Below are positions 56,801 through 64,000 of a DNA stretch of 64,000 nucleotides, piece by piece. The number at the start of each line of letters is the position of its first letter. The first letter of the stretch is position 1. The notes under the pieces were generated by a model. That model ran no database searches and had not been told where the DNA came from. It was given only the letters and a program-made list of their open reading frames with translations. The DNA comes from Volvox africanus (Eukaryota > Chlorophyta > Chlorophyceae > Chlamydomonadales > Volvocaceae): positions 325,501 through 389,500 of the forward strand of contig BSDZ01000014.1 of the NCBI GenBank assembly GCA_030268105.1, read 5' to 3'. The position numbers were made by a program, and so were the translations under genes.

Positions 56801-59800
56801 ATGTGCCCCGTGAAGGAATTTTCCAGTTTTCCCCGGAGAGTTGCTGAAAAATGGTAAGCTGTCAGGTGCAAGGAGCACCTACTCAGCAACTCAAGTGGCC
56901 TTTGTGATACTCAACTGCTACATAAATTGACTCTTTTGGACTATTTGTAGATGCTGAACGTTCACTAGCTAAAGGACAGCCTGCTGACCAGAGGGACAAG
57001 GTCATAGAACTAGCTGGTGATGATTTAGGAAGTGTGGAAGAAGCCCAATACCCCTGTCAGCAAGCATTCATAGTCCAAGTGCTGACAGGTCTTCTCCTGG
57101 TTGGTAACATGGGCAAATGGACACATGCTTGCTACTGCATAGGTGGTTGCTTAGTTTGCAAGCAGCACAATCCAAATGGTCAGACAAAGGTGTTCATCCA
57201 ATCACTGTTGTTACTGATGGCACATGAGGCCATAACAAAGGCCTCACCACTTACACTCAATCTTAGCGTGTTCATTAACCCGTCTACAAATTTGAACAGG
57301 GCATCAATATTGGGAAGCTCTGGCAAGTCATGTGGAGCATCCCCCATCACAAGTACCATGTGATGGGCAACACAACAAACAGGCAAGTGAAAACACAACC
57401 CACTTGCGATGACCAAGACAGACACACCCCACGAGAAGACAAAATGTGACTAGGACTGCCTTTAACAGTAACTATGCCCTCTATGTAGGTCAAACCCTTG
57501 AATTTAATATTGGCACTGAATGGCAAATAAATGTCAGAAACGGAGGCCATGCCCATTTTCTGGGTCCTTGAGAGCTTGTGCAAGGCAGCTCATCCCATGC
57601 TTTCCAGTTTCACAAAATCCATCAGAAGGTGGAGAATAGGAGCTAAGGGGTGCGTCCCAAGTGATGGGGCAAGTGAAATTTATCCTTTAAGGCTAGGAGA
57701 ACTAGTGCGCAGCTGAAAGATCATATTGATACGGCACCTCTTCACAGCTCTGCTTTATATTTTATTTTTTGTGTTGTGGAGCACTTAGATACTCACATTG
57801 CCAATGTCAAGCTTCTGCGTGCCTTTCATACTTTCAATTCAGAAGCATATCATGGCATGACGATTATTACGATGTGTTCACATTTGTTGGGATTATAGTA
57901 GGAATTAATTATGGATGCGATTGGTTTTTGTCTGGGGCAATTTGACGAAACAAACTGTATGCCGTACATACGGCAGGGTAGGCGGGCCAAGGGGCCTCAC
58001 TCTAAAAAAGCATGGGTTGAAAACCATATTCTACCACCCCCCGAAAACAATGTTTTTTAGTAGCCAGTTAATTCTTCGTAACAAGCAAATACTTCGGACT
58101 TCAGTAGCCGTAACCAGGAAAAGTGCTCAGGACTAGGGCTGGCTATTGTTTGTGATGCACGGCAAGGTACAGGATGGTACAAATGGGGCAGAGGCCCGGT
58201 AGATTTCTCAAATTGTTAGCTTGGAAAACGTTATATATGTTATATAAATATATACGTTAGAAGAGAACCATTTCATTTTTATATTGGTATACGTGTACCA
58301 ATACCAACACAAAGGCAAAGGGACAAGTTCACAGTCACAATGGCTGGTTCCACCAGGTCAGCGTGGTTCTCCTGCCTGACAGGCGCCCAGGTCGCTGTCC
58401 CCTGAGCTCTCTTCAGGGTTGCTTGTGAGGAGGTGGCTATGAGGCAGAATCTCACAGCTGCTGTGCCAGAGTTCATTTTAGTGCGTTCATCATGCTATCC
58501 ATCACAGCCACTGCTGGACGCCTTTAATATCGTTGGACTGGCAGTGTCGCTGCCGACTGCTGTGGACGTTGGGGCAAATCTCCAGATGATAGACACTTAT
58601 ACTGCAAGTCCCGCACGGGCTTGTTAGTTATCCAGCTGGAGCCTTATAAGGGCTGCTGCCTCAGAAGACGACAGCAGCAGCTGTGATGTAGATAGATGTG
58701 AAACCCGCAAGGGCAGAGCGTGCAGAAGCATCCGCAGGCCAAATGCTTGCCTTACACAATGAAGGGCTGCTATTGGACAGCCGATTCTGATGGGCTAAAG
58801 ACGGCCATTTCAGGTTTGTTTAACTAGCCCATCGGCCTTTTTGTCATGGTGCCCACTTCAGTGAAGGATATTAACTAGCCGCGGTTCTCAGCACTACCAT
58901 TCAACAATAAGGTTCACAATAGGCTACCTGACCTGATAGACACATATTATGTCCCCGGAAAACGTTTTTTGTAGGTTCCGGCCTACTATATGCTCCCGGA
59001 AAGGATTACTTGTTGCTTCGGGGACCCCCAGAACAAACAGCTACCCCCTTGAATCCTATTACAAACACATCCCACTGGATGTCGCACCTGCGCATTTGCA
59101 CGGATTCCATGAGCCTCCTTGCGCCCACGCAGTCCGCGCCACAATCTCTGGATATATGTCGTTGCCGTCCTAGCGTCTTTGCACATACGGAAAAAGAAGT
59201 ACGACGGCCGGACCGTCAACAATGGCTTGTCTCGCAGCACAGGCCCGGGATTACCCAGACACCTTCTCGACTGCTGTTCCAAAAGCTCTCGGAACTCCCC
59301 CGCCAGTTGCCGTCCTGTTTGGCAAATAGATGTCTCATAACGCAAGTGTGCTTCAGCGCCTATGGCCAGAATAGAAGCTTCGTTGGCCCTTCCTGCCGGC
59401 TTCTTTGTGTCAGCAGCTGCAGTGCTGCCGGTAGGCATATGCCCTTTGGACCAAATTTCAGAAGAAGCAAAATATTGGAAGAAACGAACCGAAGGTCGCA
59501 CGCGATGCAACACTTCGAAGTCCAGGAACTCCGCCCTTCGACGCTCTTGGATCCCCAAGGAGTTTAAGACCAGTGCACTCAAGACGACGTCTATTTCGCG
59601 GAAATATTGCAGCACCGGAAGGGCATAAGCGTAAGCTTTTGACATAAAGCCCTGTGAGACTGTTAGCTGCCTGATGTGCAAGTCAAGCGTCTCAGCTGGG
59701 CCGGTCGCATGCCAAAGCCTTGTTACGCATTTCAACCACTCCATTGCCGCAGTTGCACGCACCGGCCAGACGATGTCAGTGCTACAGCCGACTTCGCAGC

Positions 59801-61378
59801 ACTCTGTGCCAAGCTGCTGATGTAACGAAACTGCGCACTGCATAGGCCGCACACAGCCTACTCCTCCGAACCAGGTGGTCTCCGCATGAAGGCCACAGAG
59901 GGCATTATGGCCAACTGGCCAGTTGGCGGTGATAAGTATGCTCCCAATCGATACCGGGTTAGGGTGCACTCCAAAAAGACCAGTATAGTATGCATACGAC
60001 CAGCACTGAACTCGGTCACCAGCTGGCACCCCATGATGGTGCTGGCGTACAAATGCCGCAGTGGGTATGACGGACCTAGCAGCGGGACTCACCACATAAC
60101 ATGAACCAAACGTCCGTAATCGCCAGGTTCCAGTGATTGCGTAATTTGGCGATGCCCTGGCAGCCCAAACGACACTATCTAGCCGAAACTGCGATTCAAC
60201 ACCGTGATGGTCAAGCTCTTGCAATGAAGGCAATGCCCATACCATGCTGCTGTTGCTGCTGGCAACAAGCCTGAACAGGCTAAGTCCCTGTCCAGGAACG
60301 TAGCCGTTGAAGACTGGAGCCCGAATTCCTGTGCCACCAGGTCCGCTGCTCTCAGCTACAGACTCCGTCATGGGATTATTTCCGATGAGAAGCTTGCGAA
60401 GCCCCGACAGATGCACAAGTGCGAGAAGCGCATCCCATGAAGCAAGGTTATTGAAGGACAGGTCAAGCTTAGTTAGGTGTAGCATTGGCCCTAGCGTGCC
60501 TAGAAGTGAAATGCAATTCTCCTGAAGAACCAAACATTTTAAACGGGGAAGAGCCAGGTACGATCCGATGGAAAGATGTCCGCAATTACCGAAGGCAGTG
60601 AGGGCGTTCTGCCTCAGGTCCAATGCTGTCAGGTGAGGCAGGCAAAGGTGCTTCGGCAGCACACTGATTGCGTTGCCACTGGCATGCAGCGATTGGAGTA
60701 GCAAAAGATCCTGAGGAGTTTCGTTCCAAACAAATAAAACCCAATCAAGGGTGCACAAATAACATCATGAAAAACTGACCAGTTTTACTACGCTTGATCA
60801 GTAACGACTAATAATGGTATTCTCGAAACAACATGAAATTATCATTACATGATTTTATTATATAATCTATAAACTAAGGAAAGAAGGATAATCCATATCC
60901 TCAACTATATCTACCTCTTGCTTACCAAGGAAAGAAGGATAATCCATATCCTCAACTATATCTACCTCTTCCTTACCAAGGACCTCGTCAAACTGCTTTG
61001 CATTAATATCATGCCCTGTGGACATAGATCATATGACTCACTTCCCAAATGTGCTTCCGGTGTACCAATATTGTCCACCCCCTAGGAAGCAGCCGCCAGC
61101 AGCCGCCCAGCAGCAGCAGCAGCCCACCCTCCTCAACCCTGTAGAAATGCTTTCCAGCTTTAAGCCCTTCATGACATACCTGAATGCCCTCCAGGGATGT
61201 CAGACGGTTTCCACTCACGTCAAGTTCCCGTAGGTTGTTTAAGGACGCCAGCTGCAATCGCAACGACGTTAAGTGATTGCTGCTCACGGAAAGAGATGTA
61301 AGCACCGCTCTAGATGGCTCTAAATCTGATCCAAGATCTGTAAGCGCGTTGTCGGCAAGGCTCACGCTCCGCAGGCCA
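50815..61378 (-). CDS. Leucine-rich repeat and IQ-motif protein, LRRIQ1-like (multi-exon)
   Basis: Exons inferred from open frames and GT-AG borders are 61378-61180, 60710-59088, 53079-52939, 52823-51928, about 51687-51537 and 51345-50815 (TAA at 50815-50817), roughly 1180 codons. Most junctions keep phase, and the start of the fifth exon is the least certain. LRRs fill the first exon and the start of the second (LRELDVSGNRLTSLEGIQ, LTALDLRQNALTAF, LTKLDLSFNNLASWDALLAL). Three IQ motifs follow: YIQRLWRGLRGRKEA at the end of the second exon, AIQAWWRGYCVRRAE in the third, and IIQ|AHFRGYLVRKRL split by the third/fourth exon junction. A MVEWGFKDLGTAEAYYRRA helix lies in the fifth exon. LRR proteins with IQ motifs bind calmodulin and are mostly ciliary or centrosomal. 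The family name is my best match, not proven. The true N-terminus lies upstream. Confidence 0.65.
55727..55818 (+). repeat. Dispersed repeat, copy 2
   Basis: This is the partner of 50017-50119 in the same orientation. It is 11 bp shorter after TATCCTGGG. It lies inside the large intron of the LRR/IQ gene, whereas copy 1 lies downstream of the gene. Confidence 0.85.
57180..57600 (-). pseudogene. Possible coding relic of unknown family
   Basis: The minus strand reads LHKLSRTQKMGMASVSDIY, LPFSANIKFKGLTYIEGIV and TVKGSPSHILSSRG from about 57590 to 57440. After an intron-like gap ending GCCAG near 57318 it reads ELPNIDALFKFVDGLMNTL. These segments look protein-like in composition. An in-frame TGA precedes the first, and I recognise no family. 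It may be a decayed gene or retrocopy sitting in the intron, or chance. Confidence 0.25.
60867..61025 (-). CDS. Small acidic ORF with an internal 17-residue duplication
   Basis: A 52-codon frame runs from ATG (61025-61023) to TAG (60869-60867). It reads MSTGHDINAKQFDEVLGK, then two in-frame copies of an EEVDIVEDMDYPSFLGK-type 17-residue unit. The DNA is a 51-bp tandem duplication (60876-60926 and 60927-60977) with one visible base difference. It lies in the intron between the first two mapped exons of the LRR/IQ gene, on the same strand. The strongly acidic, multiple-of-three repeat favours real coding, but it may be an alternative exon or a relic. Confidence 0.35.
   Translation of the reverse strand: MSTGHDINAKQFDEVLGKEEVDIVEDMDYPSFLGKQEVDIVEDMDYPSFLSL
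60876..60977. repeat. 51-bp tandem duplication (two copies)
   Basis: AAGGAAAGAAGGATAATCC through CTTGCTTACC occurs twice in direct succession, differing at one base near the end (TTGCTT versus TTCCTT). The length is a multiple of three. Confidence 0.95.
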
Positions 61379-61639
61379 CTGTTAGGCAAACAGCAAGACG
61401 GATATCAAACACAACCGTAAGCAACCGTATCCATACCTGGGAAGCAGATCTACAGGTATCGGCCTTTGGATAGTCCAGGAATGCCAACAACTTGCAGTGG
61501 CTGTGTGCTTATGGTATGAGGCTCTGCCCGTCATGGGGAGTCCTCCATTTGGGGAGGTCCAAATGTACCAGGGCTGCCTCCCCTTGGAGAGGTTAAGAAA
61601 CTGCACAAAAGAACTTAGCAGGGAAGCGTATTTGCCGTG

Positions 61640-61790
61640 ACTGATTGCACACCACGCACACGCTGAATGAGTTCGGGAAGGTCCAGGAAGAAACCACGGT
61701 GTGGTGCGCCGGCTTTCTTCGAGATTCCGCACCTGCCCAGACTGAGGCCGCCATGGCTGTCTACACCGTATTCCGTGAGCCCAGCGTGTC
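61640..61790 (-). other. Possible upstream exon of the LRR/IQ gene
   Basis: The minus strand is open with LRR-like text (GLSLGRCGISKK, then FFLDLPELIQRV), which would precede the GLRSVSLADNALTDL start of the next exon after TAACAG at 61379. Splice borders are not clear, so limits are approximate. Confidence 0.35.
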
Positions 61791-62424
61791 ACCAGTTGGA
61801 ATTCAATAAATTGAAATCAGTGGAAGCTAAATTACAAACTGCAGACTGCAACTCCAAAACGACCTCTCCTAACATGCTCACTCATGAACGTTTACGATCG
61901 GATTCACATTTTATATGCAACAGTCAAATTAATAGTCTATATTGTAATAAAAGTTAACATGCCAGTGTGGCCATGTACTGCAGCCGTGCCGAGGCTTTAC
62001 GCAGTCATAATGCTGTCTCTATGGGTCCTGATGGTGTGTGATCAATTGTTGTAGCTCGGATGACAGCCACCCAATGCACCGTATGGGGGGAAACAGAGTC
62101 CCACATTGGAAGGATAACAAGCAGCTGGCACCGTTGTGGGCTAGGGTAATGGATTAGGAGGTGGCTACTGAAGGGCTTCAGGGACTCAGACTGGGACGTT
62201 GCAGCCTTGCACGCGAATGATATCTGGCTTTGACACCAGCACTGCTAGAGGGCCCTCAGGCACCAGGCTGTCCTGGTTGGGTCCTGACATACACGCATTT
62301 CGGACCATGGCCCTAGCAGCAACAGCAGCTGTGACAATGGTGAAGGTGAATGTGGACGTTGGGAGTCCAGCTGGCCTGGTCAGGTCCTGCGTGTGGCATC
62401 AGGCCACAACACTGACAGTGGTGA
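61791..62424. other. Spacer without recognisable gene
   Basis: Only short frames without coding character are seen. It lies between the LRR/IQ gene and the right-hand retrotransposon. It may hold the promoter or first exons of the former. Confidence 0.5.
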
Positions 62425-62770
62425 TGTAGGAAACTACATTTACCTTAGAGAAATAGGCCCAGATAAAGCGGTAGGCAATCATGCAATAAGCATGATGCCT
62501 AACCGAAAACTAACTACGAGTAAACTTCGCGATTGGCAAAGAAGATTGCCGTACATCTTGAGCCAATATTAAAGTCACCCTGGTGAAGAACTAAGGCCTG
62601 ACATTTTAGTATCACAATACTAATTGTTCGGAGTTCAAGACTCCGCTGTCACCGATTATTCCCAATAGATGTACAATTTCGCGACGCTAACTTACTTGCG
62701 AGCTATCTCTAAATCTACAAAAGCTACGCTTCCGCACAAATCTAGTAGCATACTGAAAAGGACTGCTACA
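62425..62770 (+). repeat. 5' LTR of the third element (346 bp)
   Basis: It begins TGTAGGAAACTAC and ends GGACTGCTACA, giving a 5-bp perfect inverted terminus TGTAG/CTACA. The boundary is supported by the primer-binding block directly after it. Without the second LTR the left edge is inferred only from the terminus. Confidence 0.7.
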
Positions 62771-62786
62771 ATTGGTAGCGAGGGTC
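62771..62786 (+). other. Primer-binding site of the third element (putative)
   Basis: ATTGGTAGCGAGGGTC directly follows the LTR, in the same position as AATTGGTATCGAGAC in the gypsy elements and similar to Met-tRNA-type sites. The exact tRNA is not assigned. Confidence 0.6.
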
Positions 62787-62824
62787 TGAGCAACGATCCT
62801 CCTCAGGTGAGATAAACTTGCGCA

Positions 62825-64000
62825 ATGCCACGCGACACTCCCACCACAACCACAAATCCTCCGCAGCAAAAAGCGCGGAAGGAACTCTTACGTTTTAAAC
62901 GTAAAAATCTCAATAAAATTTTGCGACTAGAGCGTTTAGCCGCCATAGCCGCCAATCGACGACCACATCGGATAAACATTGAACCTACGGAAACGGTGCC
63001 TTCGGCTCCAGTAATTCCCACCAATAATTTTAATAATAATATTCCTATTATCCGCGGGTCCCAAGAACCAATGCCGGATGAAGGAGATGTCGCGTTACCT
63101 CCCAATGGCCAAACACCAGAACAAACGCGCGCGGCCCAATACGTCGCAGAAACAATGCGCAACGCAACACATAATCGTGTTGTTGCATTAGAAAGCGAAA
63201 TCACGCAACTTAAGGAGTCCTTCGAAAATCAGATGGGTGCCCTCCGCGCGGATACGGACCGCACGCGAGCCCTATTAGAACAGATTTTCGAACGCCTTTC
63301 GGAGCGTTCACAATCATCTGAAGCGGCCGACTCACGCAATAAAGCGATCCTAGGTATTATTTCCACAATCGCTGGGTCGAGCATCGCAACCCTTTTGCCT
63401 AAGGATGCCCTCCAGCAAACAACGCTGCAAGCCATCCTAGAGAAACACCTAGTTCCTGTGCCAACACTCGAGGAGGTTCAGTCCCTCTGGGTGGAGGCAA
63501 CCGCACACCTAGCTGGGGGTAGCGATTCTCAGACAACCGCCCCAAAATCCAGCCGGCCAAGTGAGGTAAGCCCTAATAGACGGGTTCTGCATCCCCCCAA
63601 ATTTTCTGGGAAGAAGGATAGCACCATCACTTGCACCCGGTCCTGGTTCAATGTACTCATGCAATATTTCGACCTGATGAACATGGACCCATTTGAGCAC
63701 ATAGTGTACTTCTTAACGGGCAAAGCACAGGTCTGGGCAGCAGATGTCCTAGAGATGCACAAGTCGGGCAAGAAACCCCTCACACGCGAAACCTTAAGGG
63801 CGGCATTTCTCCTGCAATATGGGGACACGCAACGCAACACTGCCATGGCAGCAAGGGATCGCTTGCACTCTCACGAATACGACATGAAAACTGCTGAAAC
63901 CGTTGCTGAGTACACACAGCGCTTCCATGATGTCCTACACGAAGCTAAGGACATGGATAAAGCCGACCAGATTAGCTGGTACATCAAAGGCTTAGTTCCA
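62825..64000 (+). CDS. gag: Gag protein of the third LTR element (open to window end)
   Basis: A 392-codon frame runs from ATG 62825 without a stop to the edge. The N-terminus is basic (MPRDTPTTTTNPPQQKARKE). A coiled-coil-like stretch follows at about residues 100-165 (VVALESEITQLKESFENQ). After a linker, the retrotransposon Gag capsid domain begins near residue 255: RSWFNVLMQYFDLM, YFLTGKAQVWAADVL, ETLRAAFLLQYGD, EYTQRFHDVLHEAK and ISWYIKGLVP. This order of motifs fits the PF03732 Gag domain of gypsy elements. The zinc knuckle and pol would lie beyond the window. No frameshift or stop is seen, so this copy may be young. Confidence 0.85.
   Translation, partial: MPRDTPTTTTNPPQQKARKELLRFKRKNLNKILRLERLAAIAANRRPHRINIEPTETVPSAPVIPTNNFNNNIPIIRGSQEPMPDEGDVALPPNGQTPEQTRAAQYVAETMRNATHNRVVALESEITQLKESFENQMGALRADTDRTRALLEQIFERLSERSQSSEAADSRNKAILGIISTIAGSSIATLLPKDALQQTTLQAILEKHLVPVPTLEEVQSLWVEATAHLAGGSDSQTTAPKSSRPSEVSPNRRVLHPPKFSGKKDSTITCTRSWFNVLMQYFDLMNMDPFEHIVYFLTGKAQVWAADVLEMHKSGKKPLTRETLRAAFLLQYGDTQRNTAMAARDRLHSHEYDMKTAETVAEYTQRFHDVLHEAKDMDKADQISWYIKGLVP

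Larger units (their letters stand above)
53080..59087 (-). other. Six-kilobase intron of the LRR/IQ gene, repeat-rich
   Basis: The region lies between CAG|GTGCGA (after 59088) and TTACGCAG (before 53079), and both flanking exons are phase 0. It contains short degenerate repeats (ATGCTGACGCACAT twice near 53775, and TCATCAATAAAGC-type repeats near 53830-53875), CCACATCTAGATA-like motifs around 54190-54300 and 55690-55720, the second dispersed-repeat copy and a possible coding relic at 57180-57600. I see no complete gene in it. It could instead separate two genes if the splice inference is wrong. Confidence 0.5.
62425..64000 (+). mobile_element. Third LTR retrotransposon (gypsy-type), 5' end only
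   Basis: A different element starts here and runs off the right edge. It has a 346-bp LTR with TGTAG/CTACA inverted ends, a primer-site block ATTGGTAGCGAGGG and a long open gag. Sequence is unrelated to gypsy-1 and gypsy-2 except for the similar primer-site layout. The target base run before it is GTGAT at 62420-62424. Its partner lies outside the window. Confidence 0.8.

Noticed and set aside
58986..59087. Extension of the large LRR/IQ exon to the frame's stop at 58986
   Set aside because: A strong CAG|GTGCGA donor at 59088 joins in phase to the next IQ motif. Text after it is low in coding character.
59010..59567. 185-codon plus-strand frame
   Set aside because: It is antisense to the LRR/IQ exon and has no recognisable domain.
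61382..61792. 136-codon minus-strand frame as a gene
   Set aside because: Its composition is not protein-like. A different frame in the same place shows LRR-like text, so only a possible exon is reported.
1..64000. CRISPR arrays, bacterial operons, prophage or tRNA/rRNA genes
   Set aside because: There are no spacer-repeat arrays, no gene clusters with ribosome-binding sites, and no tRNA cloverleaf or rRNA sequence that I could recognise. The tandem repeats are retrotransposon units and simple duplications.

Overview
The window is nuclear DNA of a eukaryote. It has GT-AG introns in a host gene, long stretches of nested LTR retrotransposons and no operon-like gene packing. Base composition is near-balanced. 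The host gene combines leucine-rich repeats with calmodulin-binding IQ motifs, a ciliary/centrosomal type of protein, so a flagellated protist such as a green alga fits. The species cannot be named from this sequence.

Positions 1-47411 are a head-to-tail array of six Ty1/copia units on the minus strand (called units 0-5 here, left to right). Neighbouring units share one 563-bp LTR. LTR starts lie at 8778, 15201, 28769, 35231, 41342 and 46849. After subtracting later insertions and deletions, every spacing reduces to a 6114-bp period (within 3 bp). All units are dead. They share frameshifts in protease, integrase and RNase H, and the five units whose RT region lies in the window carry the same solitary gypsy LTR at the same RT site with the same ATAAC duplication. 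The array was therefore multiplied after the copia copy had already decayed, which points to DNA-level recombination rather than retrotransposition.

Two nearly complete Ty3/gypsy chromoviruses on the plus strand later entered the array. Gypsy-1 (930-8446, duplication GTCCT) sits in the gag of unit 0. Gypsy-2 (15986-23434, duplication TATCA) sits in the pol end of unit 2. Each has LTRs, primer site, leader, gag, pol (protease, RT, RNase H, integrase, chromodomain) and polypurine tract, and each carries a few inactivating mutations. In both, gag and pol are in the same frame and separated by one UAG codon.

The array ends at 47411 inside the integrase-side remnant of an unrelated copia family (47412-48068). 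A probable small two-exon gene of unknown function follows (48194-48762, minus), then AT-rich and repeat-bearing spacer. A host gene on the minus strand (50815-61378, perhaps further upstream) encodes an LRR/IQ protein, LRRIQ1-like, in at least six exons with a 6-kb intron. At the right edge a third, different gypsy-type element begins (LTR 62425-62770, gag open from 62825 to the window end).
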